A program made the translations under genes and the position numbers. A stretch of DNA of 45,635 nt from a virus. Positions 16,040 to 22,857 of the stretch are shown one piece after another. Location of the stretch: IMG/VR virus record IMGVR_UViG_3300025736_000050, positions 1 to 45,635 of that record; one strand, written 5' to 3'. The stretch's first letter is position 1; each line of letters opens with the position of its first letter. The notes beneath the pieces were generated by a model. The model saw only the letters and a program-made list of their open reading frames with translations, searched no databases and was not told where the DNA came from.

Positions 16040-16680
16040 GCTCTCACCATTTCCGCTGATTTAATGACTCTGGCCGGTACTCCAACCACAGTTGTATTTG
16101 CTTCTACGTCTTCCAGTACCACCGAACCAGCACCTATAATAGCACCGTCACCGATAGTTATATCTTGGACAACCGTAGCACCTATTCCGATAAATGCTCC
16201 TTCTCCCACATTCACCCTTCCAGCCAACTTAGCACCCGGACATATATGTGATGCTCTTCCTATCTTACACTCATGGTCAATAATAGAACCCGTATTAAGA
16301 ATAACAGAGTCGCCAATATCACAATGGGTACACACATGCGACCCTGCCGCTACCGTGACATTACTGCCTATCTTCGCATTACCAGCTATCGTAGCATAAG
16401 GATGTATGGCATTAACCAGAGAGATATGGTGGCACTTCAAATGCTGGGCAATTTTATTCCTGATTTCGTTGTCACCGATAGCAACAATGACACTATTAAA
16501 CTGATACCGCATAAAGCCAACATTGTCAGGCTGTCCAATAATAGGAATGCCGTCAACATTACGACCTTGCATTTGAATGTTGTTGTCCAAAAAACCAACG
16601 ACATCAAACTGGTGATTATTGCGTAGAATATCCAGTACGACACGACCATGCCCCCCTGCACCAATGATAGCAACCTTCAT
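16036..16680 (-). CDS. neuD-like: NeuD/PglD-type sugar O/N-acyltransferase (hexapeptide repeat)
   Basis: The 214-residue protein has the full two-domain layout of the NeuD/PglD family. A Rossmann-like N-terminus has the sugar-nucleotide-binding signature IIGAGGHGRVV (5-15). A left-handed beta-helix of hexapeptide repeats follows, with the catalytic-type histidine in IIDHECKIG (H136). The C-terminus is the usual VVGVPARVIK. Enzymes of this family use acetyl-CoA to acetylate UDP-amino sugars or sialic-type acids. It lies inside the virion operon, overlapping the adaptor gene, unlike its usual location in glycan loci. It probably works with the NeuB-, NeuA- and Maf-like proteins encoded elsewhere in this genome. 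The exact acceptor cannot be read from sequence. Confidence 0.92.
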   Translation of the reverse strand: MKVAIIGAGGHGRVVLDILRNNHQFDVVGFLDNNIQMQGRNVDGIPIIGQPDNVGFMRYQFNSVIVAIGDNEIRNKIAQHLKCHHISLVNAIHPYATIAGNAKIGSNVTVAAGSHVCTHCDIGDSVILNTGSIIDHECKIGRASHICPGAKLAGRVNVGEGAFIGIGATVVQDITIGDGAIIGAGSVVLEDVEANTTVVGVPARVIKSAEMVRA

Positions 16681-16695
16681 AGTACCTCCATAGGT

Positions 16696-16727
16696 GGGGC
16701 AGGCCGCGAAAGGTAACAGCCTGCCCC
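16696..16727 (-). other. intercistronic stem-loop before the NeuD-like gene
   Basis: A perfect 9-bp inverted repeat (GGGGCAGGC and GCCTGCCCC) with a 14-nt loop lies between the 103-residue gene and the NeuD-like gene. On the minus-strand transcript no U-run follows it, so it is not a typical terminator. It may set mRNA processing or stability and so lower enzyme relative to virion-protein expression (inference). Confidence 0.55.
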
Positions 16728-16745
16728 AGAGACAAAAAAATGGAA

Positions 16746-17057
16746 CTATGTTGTAATTCCGAACGCAGTAAAGGTAAACCTAACAACCTCAGCAGCATCA
16801 ACAAAACCACCATTCGATGCCTGTATCTCAATAAAGATACCGGAACCGGGGTCGCCTTGCTTTTTCCATACTACTTGTGCCTTCCCAGATAACATATTGA
16901 TAGCAACATTATCAATAGACTGATAATAACTTTCAAATCCGCTTCCGGGGAATGTAGAAGCACCACTTGCTACTGCACTGAAGCTGATTATAGAATAGCC
17001 TCTACCGCCCGAACTTACTCGTACCGGCCTTGACTTTCTTGTAACAGTTATAGCCAT
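16746..17057 (-). CDS. small putative virion protein
   Basis: From the ATG at 17055-17057 the protein has 103 residues. GGGAGG lies 6 nt upstream; a longer frame starting at 17105 has no such site. It begins MAITVTRKSRPVRVSSGG, is rich in beta-forming residues, and ends RFTFTAFGITT, similar to the 144-residue protein at 14927-15361. It follows the two tandem 257-residue paralogues and shares their leader sequence (18 identical bases). A capsid decoration or head-associated role is plausible but unproven. Confidence 0.6.
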   Translation of the reverse strand: MAITVTRKSRPVRVSSGGRGYSIISFSAVASGASTFPGSGFESYYQSIDNVAINMLSGKAQVVWKKQGDPGSGIFIEIQASNGGFVDAAEVVRFTFTAFGITT

Positions 17058-17062
17058 AACAA

Positions 17063-17078
17063 ACCTCCCTTCAGAGGT
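17063..17078 (-). promoter_or_regulatory. Shine-Dalgarno-sequestering hairpin, copy B
   Basis: ACCUC, a 6-nt loop and GAGGU form a 5-bp hairpin on the minus-strand mRNA. The ribosome site GGGAGG lies in the loop and 3' arm. An 18-nt block containing it (17061-17078) is identical to 17867-17884 before the 17863 gene start. Confidence 0.5.
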
Positions 17079-17089
17079 GTAAGGGGTTA

Positions 17090-17863
17090 TTATTCCATGC
17101 ACCAATCAACAGCAAAGTAATTATCAGCACCAACCGCACCATCAATAGCATGGCCCCACGGGAGCGCTAGTACTGTTGTTGAGTTAGTGGTTGTGGATAG
17201 TAACCCTGCACTAACTGGAACTACTGGCGTACCAGCAGCCACGGTTGCCCTACTGTACCCCATGCCCGGCCCTTTAGTCTGCACCAGACAATAGCCCGAT
17301 GTTGCCACACTAATAACAGCAGCACCACCAGGAAGGATTCGCCCTTTGCCTGATACTGTGCTTGCTATCTCTAAGCCGTAATATGGATTAGTACGCAAAA
17401 CTGCGTAAGATGTCGTATCTAATGCAATAACTAAGCCTTGCTTGAGCCGCAAACGAGAGATGCCAGTGCCTCCGATCTCGTAAGAGTTTACCGGGTACGC
17501 AAAGCCATGACCTGTACCGGACACAACTTCAAATGTACCATCTTCGTAGCGAGTCATAGACGATAGCCCAGCGGATACGCCATACAGCTTGATATTAACA
17601 TCTCCGATACTACCACCCCAACCTGCGGCTGCACTGTTTAAGTGACCGCCGGGGCCAGAGACTATTTTAGTACTTGCTGTAGAGACATAACTGTGTTTCT
17701 TAAATACGTGACCGGGTACGGCAGAAGCCATTGCGCAATAAGCCCAACGGAATGTCCGCATACCATCTTCAAACTTTGTGCCTAAAGGAATATCACCTTT
17801 AGTAGATTGGACACCAGCGGTCAATAGTGCCTGCACGCCTCTTCCATAACTGTGAACTTGCAT
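17090..17863 (-). CDS. tandem paralogous virion-type protein, copy 2
   Basis: This 257-residue protein is collinear with the 257-residue product of 17895-18668 and starts with nearly the same sequence (MQVHSYGRGVQALLTAGVQS). Both end PWGHA...YFAVDWCME. It is rich in Gly, Ser and Thr and mainly beta-forming, with a central GGTGISRLRLKQGLVIALDT segment. No enzyme motif is visible. The position right after the major capsid gene suggests an abundant capsid surface, head-fibre or vertex protein. The many surface-type Ser/Thr residues and the nearby NeuD-like gene make it a candidate acceptor for the phage-encoded glycosylation enzymes (inference). The Shine-Dalgarno lies in a small hairpin shared with the 17057 gene. 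Confidence 0.7.
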   Translation of the reverse strand: MQVHSYGRGVQALLTAGVQSTKGDIPLGTKFEDGMRTFRWAYCAMASAVPGHVFKKHSYVSTASTKIVSGPGGHLNSAAAGWGGSIGDVNIKLYGVSAGLSSMTRYEDGTFEVVSGTGHGFAYPVNSYEIGGTGISRLRLKQGLVIALDTTSYAVLRTNPYYGLEIASTVSGKGRILPGGAAVISVATSGYCLVQTKGPGMGYSRATVAAGTPVVPVSAGLLSTTTNSTTVLALPWGHAIDGAVGADNYFAVDWCME

Positions 17864-17868
17864 AGTAA

Positions 17869-17884
17869 ACCTCCCTTCAGAGGT
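17869..17884 (-). promoter_or_regulatory. Shine-Dalgarno-sequestering hairpin, copy A
   Basis: The 16-nt inverted-repeat element is the same as at 17063-17078 (ACCUC, 6-nt loop, GAGGU) and holds the GGGAGG ribosome site of the gene starting at 17863. Confidence 0.5.
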
Positions 17885-17894
17885 ATGATGTTAA

Positions 17895-18668
17895 TTATTC
17901 CATACACCAGTCAACAGCGAACCAATCTCCACCACCGGCTGTACCTCGCACCGCATGTCCCCAAGGGAACGCTAGTGCTGTTTTTGAATTAGTGGTTGTT
18001 GACATCAATCCACTTCCAACTGGCATGACCGGCGCACCGGCACTTAATTTAGCATTAGACTCACCTATACCCGGACCCTTGGTCTGGACAAGGCAATAGC
18101 CCGATGCGGTAACACTTACTGTTGCTGCACCACCCGGGAGGATACGGCCCTTGCCGGATACTGTGCTTGCAAAGTCTAAACCATAATAGGGGTTAGGTCT
18201 TAGAACTGCGTAAGATGTCGTATCTAATGCAATTATTAGCCCCTGTTTGATTTTAACATTAGAAACACCAGTGCCGCCAACTTCATACGAATTGACTGGA
18301 TATGAAAAACCTGCACCCGTACCGGAAACGATCTCAAGTGTTCCGTCTTCGTAACGAGTGTTTGATGTTAATCCACCAGAAACGCCGTATAGTCTAACGT
18401 TGGTATCTCCAATTCTACCGCCCCAGCCATCAATAGCACTATTGAAATGACCACCGGGGCCAGACAAGACCTTAGTGCTTGCAGTTGAAACGTAGCTGTG
18501 TTTTTTGAACACATTGCCGGGGAGTGCTGACGCCATCGCAATATAAGCCCAACGGAACGTTCGCATCCCGTCCTCAAACTTCTGACCTAAAGGAGTGTCT
18601 CCTTTAGAGGATTGGACGCCCGCGGTCAATAACGCCTGCAATCCCTTTCCGTAACTATGTACTTGCAT
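17895..18668 (-). CDS. tandem paralogous virion-type protein, copy 1
   Basis: The 257-residue protein is the paralogue of the one at 17090-17863. The two proteins have the same length and align throughout without visible gaps, with differences spread along the sequence. That indicates an old tandem duplication, not an assembly artefact. This copy directly follows the major capsid gene. It shares Thr-Thr-Asn-Ser-rich segments (LMSTTTNSKT) and a Trp-Cys-Met-Glu end with the other copy. A capsid decoration, head-fibre or portal-vertex function is inferred from position and composition. Confidence 0.7.
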   Translation of the reverse strand: MQVHSYGKGLQALLTAGVQSSKGDTPLGQKFEDGMRTFRWAYIAMASALPGNVFKKHSYVSTASTKVLSGPGGHFNSAIDGWGGRIGDTNVRLYGVSGGLTSNTRYEDGTLEIVSGTGAGFSYPVNSYEVGGTGVSNVKIKQGLIIALDTTSYAVLRPNPYYGLDFASTVSGKGRILPGGAATVSVTASGYCLVQTKGPGIGESNAKLSAGAPVMPVGSGLMSTTTNSKTALAFPWGHAVRGTAGGGDWFAVDWCME

Positions 18669-18677
18669 AATAATTCT

Positions 18678-18691
18678 CCTGAATAATCAGG
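18678..18691 (-). promoter_or_regulatory. hairpin overlapping the Shine-Dalgarno of the first paralogue
   Basis: CCUGA, a 4-nt UUAU loop and UCAGG form a 5-bp stem. The 3' arm merges with the ribosome site (UCAGGAGAA) of the gene starting at 18668. This is the same arrangement as, but not the same sequence as, the elements at 17063 and 17869. Confidence 0.45.
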
Positions 18692-18725
18692 TTAAAAATT
18701 TAGATACACTATCAATCAACAACTA

Positions 18726-19730
18726 TTAGTCGCCATTAGCACTAATATTGAAGATACAACCATGCGACCGGGCCGATGTACGAGCCATCGCACAAACCGT
18801 CACAAGTTGACGGAACTTAGTGAGAGGCAAATTTACAGCCTCTTTGCTATCCGTCCACTTCATGTAATAACCAGGGTCAACACACCACAGAAGGCCACTA
18901 TTAGTAACCATACGCAGTTCGCCACTCGGAGCATACTTATCGAAGATGATAGGTAAGCCTTTGAACTTTACCGTTTCAAATGTAGCGTCACCGATTTTGG
19001 TCTTAGAATCCGTAGTCATAAATGACATAGCATTCTTCTCGTAAATCTGCTTCACATCTTTGTGGGTGAAGATAACGTCCGGCGTACCAGTTTCCAACTC
19101 GATGATATCGTGCATATCAATCATCTCAGATTCCAGGTTGGTCGTTGCCGGTGAACCACTCATGTTAGTACCCTGCGTTCTCCACCAAGCTTTAGTAGAT
19201 GGTGACAAACCGCCAATAGAAATTGACTGACTGGCAGGTACGGTTGCCGGGATAAGACGAGTCAACCCTTCAGGTTGCTTGCCTGCTCCACCAGAACCAT
19301 TGAAAACCGCCTGAGCCAGAAGATTCTTGACAGATTTAATTGTCACTTCTTCTTTGTGTTCGATGATGGAATACTTCTTGTTGGAGCCACGGTTGACTCT
19401 CTGTTGATATCTCGGCCACCTTGTACCGTAAGCCAATGTCTTAGCCCAGTAGGTAGCACCATCATCAGGATCGAAGTCGTCCATCGAGACTCCCTCTTCC
19501 TCATTTATCCACCCACCATTAGGATTCTCTTCGACCAGCAGCGGAACAATAAACTGTTCGCCACCCTCGCCTAACATATTGGTGTTCTTACGAGACAGCA
19601 TCCACGACAGTGTTGGATGTTCATGAAATATCTGGTCTTCAATGGTCTTCCACCGCTGGTCCCATGAACTCATAAAAAGCATATCAAGATATGCGGTATT
19701 ACCCTTTTTGTAATAGGTTGCTTTAGCCAT
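18726..19730 (-). CDS. major capsid protein (HK97-fold type)
   Basis: The 334-residue protein has the size and position of a major capsid protein. It follows a scaffold-like gene and precedes decoration-type genes. The N-terminal arm (TAYLDMLFMSSW) is followed by a helical and acidic segment (GGWINEEEGVSMDDFDPDDG), a typical E-loop and spine region, and a C-terminal beta-rich segment ending LVTVCAMARTSARSHGCIF. It also has the TPDVIFTHKDVKQIYEKN region common in phage capsid proteins. The leader has an unusual potential pseudoknot (19743-19795) that ends in the Shine-Dalgarno GGAGG (19740-19744). The call rests on length, order and general sequence character. Confidence 0.85.
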   Translation of the reverse strand: MAKATYYKKGNTAYLDMLFMSSWDQRWKTIEDQIFHEHPTLSWMLSRKNTNMLGEGGEQFIVPLLVEENPNGGWINEEEGVSMDDFDPDDGATYWAKTLAYGTRWPRYQQRVNRGSNKKYSIIEHKEEVTIKSVKNLLAQAVFNGSGGAGKQPEGLTRLIPATVPASQSISIGGLSPSTKAWWRTQGTNMSGSPATTNLESEMIDMHDIIELETGTPDVIFTHKDVKQIYEKNAMSFMTTDSKTKIGDATFETVKFKGLPIIFDKYAPSGELRMVTNSGLLWCVDPGYYMKWTDSKEAVNLPLTKFRQLVTVCAMARTSARSHGCIFNISANGD

Positions 19731-19739
19731 AATAGCTTT

Positions 19740-19795
19740 CCTCCGGCACTTTTGCCTTAGACAAAGAGCAAGTGTAAGTGCCGGTACACTTGCTC
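19740..19795 (-). promoter_or_regulatory. potential H-type RNA pseudoknot in the major capsid gene leader
   Basis: In the minus-strand mRNA, GAGCAAGUGUA (19785-19795) pairs perfectly with UACACUUGCUC (19766-19776), giving an 11-bp stem. The 8-nt loop CCGGCACU (19777-19784) is the exact complement of AGUGCCGG (19743-19750), 15 nt after the stem. The last bases of that strand overlap GGAGG, the capsid gene ribosome site (19740-19744). A pseudoknot or two mutually exclusive hairpins are possible. Either could control access to the capsid start codon. Confidence 0.7.
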
Positions 19796-19846
19796 AAAGA
19801 AGCCAGTCGGAAAACTGACATATCTTCTTGTTGTTTCGTAACTCTC

Positions 19847-20674
19847 TTACCTACCAGCCCGCGCCTCTGCCGCATCAACAGCTTCCCTTATCGAAGGGAC
19901 TCTGGTTGACTTTGGCTTTTGCACCTGAGTAGGTCTTGTAGAGCCGCGTCTTGCTTTGACCTTGCGTTTCCGCTGGGCCTTCTGAGACTGCTTGCTCTGC
20001 TTTTGGAGGGACGATACCTGCTTCTTAGCAGCTAATCCGTCCGCTGTTTGCATAGCCATCTGGAAGCTTATTGTCGGATTCTTTTGCATCATTACTAATG
20101 CGTCAGAAATCATCTGCTTCTGTGGGTGGCCTTGCAATGCTGTGTCCAGTAGGTTGTCGTAGATATTCAATCTTTTCGAGAGATTGTTCACCAGCTCATT
20201 CATCACAGCGTTATTTTGCTCTTGTGATTGTTCAACAGCATATTGAATAGTCTGTTGAGGGCTGTAGTCATCTACGTCTTCAGGCATTGTTATGTGCGGT
20301 TTAACGACACGCTGAGGGGCAGGTTGCTGGACTGGGGCTTGTTGCTGACCGCCTTGTTGAACAAAGCTGGCCATAGCTGTAACAACGCCCTGTAACTGCT
20401 CCATTTGCTGCGACATTTTGTCGAAGCGTTTGTCTTGATCTGATACTGGTTTTGCTGGCTCACCGGCTTCTTCGTCGGCTGAGTCGTCATCAGAATCCTC
20501 ATTTTCCGCATCGTAGGATTCTTCAGTATCGTCAAAGACTTCTTCCTGGTCTTCGTCATTTGCATCCGTATCAGTTTCGGGGACAATTACGTCGCCTACT
20601 TCCTCATCGAGGTCTGTCGTTGCTTCTGACTGAGACTCTGGTATTTCTTCGTTATTGTATTCTTGTTCTGACAT
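19847..20674 (-). CDS. scaffolding-type protein, acidic and coiled coil
   Basis: The 275-residue protein has a strongly acidic N-terminal third (many Asp/Glu blocks such as DDTEESYDAENEDSDDD), a central Gln-rich helical region (QMEQLQGVVTAMASFVQQ), and a Lys/Arg-rich C-terminus (QKAQRKRKVKARRGSTR). This charge polarity and helicity, directly before the major capsid gene, is typical of phage scaffolding proteins, whose basic C-termini contact the capsid shell. It overlaps the 153-residue gene upstream by 23 bases. No protease motif was seen. Confidence 0.7.
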   Translation of the reverse strand: MSEQEYNNEEIPESQSEATTDLDEEVGDVIVPETDTDANDEDQEEVFDDTEESYDAENEDSDDDSADEEAGEPAKPVSDQDKRFDKMSQQMEQLQGVVTAMASFVQQGGQQQAPVQQPAPQRVVKPHITMPEDVDDYSPQQTIQYAVEQSQEQNNAVMNELVNNLSKRLNIYDNLLDTALQGHPQKQMISDALVMMQKNPTISFQMAMQTADGLAAKKQVSSLQKQSKQSQKAQRKRKVKARRGSTRPTQVQKPKSTRVPSIREAVDAAEARAGR

Positions 20675-21113
20675 TGCTCACTTTACCTTTCTTTGCTGCT
20701 GCTTTCTTTTTTTCAGACTCTATTAACGGGTCAACAGGCGGTTCTATCACTGCTTCAGTTAAATCGACTTTGACTTTGGCAGGAGGAGCAGCATCAAGGT
20801 TTATCTGATTCTGTCTGATATTCTGGAATACCTGCTTCTGGATACTACGCCAGTCACCGAACGTCCACGGCCCCATCATCTCAGTATGAACCAGGCCATT
20901 TGCCTCCATCTGGATTGTCATCATTTTGTCACGATTAAGGCCATCTATCTTCCGCATCAGGATACGATGCTTTTTCTCGACCTCGTTATACTTCTGGGAT
21001 AGATTGCTATTAGCCTCTTCTGCCTCCTGAAGACGCTTTTCGGAAATCTCTACCTTTTCTTCCAGCCGCCTCTTCTGCGCACTCAACAGATTGTATTCTT
21101 CTTGTGAAATCAT
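20652..21113 (-). CDS. coiled-coil protein of unknown function
   Basis: The 153-residue protein is an almost continuous heptad-type coiled coil in its first half (LLSAQKRRLEEKVEISEKRLQEAEEANS). A short folded segment (ETMMGPWTFGDWRS-like) and a basic tail follow. It overlaps both neighbours: its start overlaps the stop of the 226-residue gene and its end overlaps the scaffold start. It probably belongs to head assembly, but its function is not established. Confidence 0.55.
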   Translation of the reverse strand: MISQEEYNLLSAQKRRLEEKVEISEKRLQEAEEANSNLSQKYNEVEKKHRILMRKIDGLNRDKMMTIQMEANGLVHTEMMGPWTFGDWRSIQKQVFQNIRQNQINLDAAPPAKVKVDLTEAVIEPPVDPLIESEKKKAAAKKGKVSNVRTRIQ

Positions 21114-21790
21114 ATAGCCACTTCCCTTTCATAGACTGTTTGTACGATATTCTTATTAGCATCCATCTTTTCCTGTATATCTTCTAATAGGATGTGACTC
21201 TGAGCCGCATCCTCCATAACTTCCATAATGTGTGCGTATGCTAAGTATTGTGAAGAACCTACATCCTGAGCCAGTAATTCAAGGTCCGGGTCTTCTCGGA
21301 CCACGACTTCACCGTCAACCTCATGCAATAGCGTATTGATTATCGGTATTGCGTAGCTTTCGTAGCTTCCCCAATCTACCACTTCTATATCCAGTAGCTT
21401 ACCTAAGTTATCATCCGTAAGATCGTCAAGCTTCTTCTGGTCGAATAAATAATAGTCAACCGATATACCGGTTATAATCGTCCGCATACGCCATCTGGTT
21501 AAAGCGGCAAGCTCATCAGTGTCCGTGATCTTCAGAATATTATTATATAAGTCCAGCATTCGCTCCATCTTATAAATGTCTGATTTCTGATAGACCTTAC
21601 AATCTACCAAGTCCATCAACTTCAAATAATACGAGATATAGTAATTGAACCTGCAAAAATCTATCATCAGGTCCATGTTCTGATTATGCTTTATGCTCTC
21701 TTTCATCCATTCGATAGCAGGCTTCACATAATCGTTAAACTTAACACAAGCGTCACTAATCTTCTTATCTATATTACCTTTATTTTCCAT
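21110..21790 (-). CDS. unrecognised protein in head-assembly operon
   Basis: The 226-residue protein is mostly helical and soluble, with Asp, Ile and Leu-rich segments (LMDLVDCKVYQKSDIYKMERM) and no signal, membrane segment or clear motif. It ends in a 4-base overlap with the next gene and begins 24 bases downstream of the FmdB-like gene. Conserved tail, head or chaperone roles cannot be distinguished. Confidence 0.5.
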   Translation of the reverse strand: MENKGNIDKKISDACVKFNDYVKPAIEWMKESIKHNQNMDLMIDFCRFNYYISYYLKLMDLVDCKVYQKSDIYKMERMLDLYNNILKITDTDELAALTRWRMRTIITGISVDYYLFDQKKLDDLTDDNLGKLLDIEVVDWGSYESYAIPIINTLLHEVDGEVVVREDPDLELLAQDVGSSQYLAYAHIMEVMEDAAQSHILLEDIQEKMDANKNIVQTVYEREVAI

Positions 21791-21814
21791 CTTGCCAAAT
21801 ATTCCTTTACTTTT

Positions 21815-22081
21815 TTACAGATTTACCGGAGTTCCGGCGTTCCTTTCCTTGCATAATTCCCTGAAATGCTGCTTATTCTTCACATAGACAGGCTTACCTG
21901 GTAGCGACCTACATAGACCCGGTATCCGGTCGCCTGCTCCTGTGTTAATATCTGGGATTGACACTAGCTTTTCTGTCTTAATCTTGCATACAGGGCAATC
22001 AGGGCAGTTATTCCGGTCTGCTACCCTTCGATATTCTTCTATTGTTCTCTGGCATTTAGGGCATTGATATTGATAAATCAT
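21815..22081 (-). CDS. FmdB-type zinc-ribbon protein
   Basis: The 88-residue protein starts MIYQYQCPKCQRTIEEYRRV. It has a second pair of cysteines in CPDCPVC (26-32), so Cys7/Cys10 and Cys29/Cys32 would bind one zinc. The layout matches the FmdB family of small zinc ribbons found in bacteria and phages. The C-terminal half has no further motif. Its start overlaps the stop of the NeuB-like gene by 4 bases, so the two are translationally coupled. The role is unknown; nucleic-acid or protein binding is usual for zinc ribbons. Confidence 0.8.
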   Translation of the reverse strand: MIYQYQCPKCQRTIEEYRRVADRNNCPDCPVCKIKTEKLVSIPDINTGAGDRIPGLCRSLPGKPVYVKNKQHFRELCKERNAGTPVNL

Positions 22082-22857
22082 GCGTAAACCTCCACACCGC
22101 GAGCCATAGTGATATAAGTTTTTAATTCGTCTGGTTCAAAAGACATCTTCTGGTCTGGTCCCGGCATGTTGTGGTCCAGCGTAAAATGCTTCTCCAAGCA
22201 CGTAGCCCCATTGATAACCGCGCAAGAACCGGCATATATATCGGTAGTATGGTCTGAGAAGCCAACTCCTACTTCATTACCAAACCGCGTCTGCAACTGC
22301 CGAATCTTCTTCATATTGGCCTGTTCAGGCGGCGTTGGGTATTTGCTGACACAGTGCATGAGGACAAGGCTTTCCACTCCCTCAGTAAAGCTATTATTAA
22401 GCAATCTCTCGATATCAGAGCCTTGAGCCATACCCAATGACACGTACAGCGTATTGGCATACTGATAGATTAGGTCCATCAACGGAACATCGAATATGCG
22501 GTCTGAGCCGACCTTGAAATCTCTGCAACCCAGTGCCATCATAATATCCGCCCACTGGCAATCGAATGGCGTAGCCAGGAAATCTATCTCTGCCTTTGCA
22601 CACATATCCATGATCGCAGATACATTCGCCCTTGTGAGTTCACATTGTTTAAGAAGCCCTCTAATATTTACCCGCTTCTGGATAATCTCATCTCTAGCCC
22701 TCGTTTGGGTCTTTGGTTCTGATATCAACCTGGTTGTATTATATAGCTGGAACTTAATACAATCTGCCCCGGCCTGCTTTGCGGCATCAATCATTGCCCT
22801 TACAATATCCATATCGCCATTATGGTTAATCCCTGCTTCTGCGATTATATACGTCAA
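22078..22857 (-). CDS. neuB-like: NeuB-type nonulosonic acid synthase (TIM barrel only)
   Basis: The 259-residue protein carries the whole catalytic barrel of the NeuB family: AEAGINHNGD (6-15), KFQ (35-37), TPFD (96-99), KVGSD (115-119), SKYPTP (171-176), FSDHT (200-204, H203) and EKHFTLD (222-228, H224), then PGPDQKMS. The two histidines match metal ligands in characterised synthases. These enzymes join phosphoenolpyruvate to an N-acylmannosamine-type sugar to make sialic, legionaminic or pseudaminic acid. The usual C-terminal antifreeze-like (SAF) domain is absent, since typical enzymes have about 340-350 residues. Translation starts at a TTG with GGAGG 9 nt upstream, overlapping the portal stop (TTGA). 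The location in the late operon is unusual. Confidence 0.93.
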   Translation of the reverse strand: MTYIIAEAGINHNGDMDIVRAMIDAAKQAGADCIKFQLYNTTRLISEPKTQTRARDEIIQKRVNIRGLLKQCELTRANVSAIMDMCAKAEIDFLATPFDCQWADIMMALGCRDFKVGSDRIFDVPLMDLIYQYANTLYVSLGMAQGSDIERLLNNSFTEGVESLVLMHCVSKYPTPPEQANMKKIRQLQTRFGNEVGVGFSDHTTDIYAGSCAVINGATCLEKHFTLDHNMPGPDQKMSFEPDELKTYITMARGVEVYA

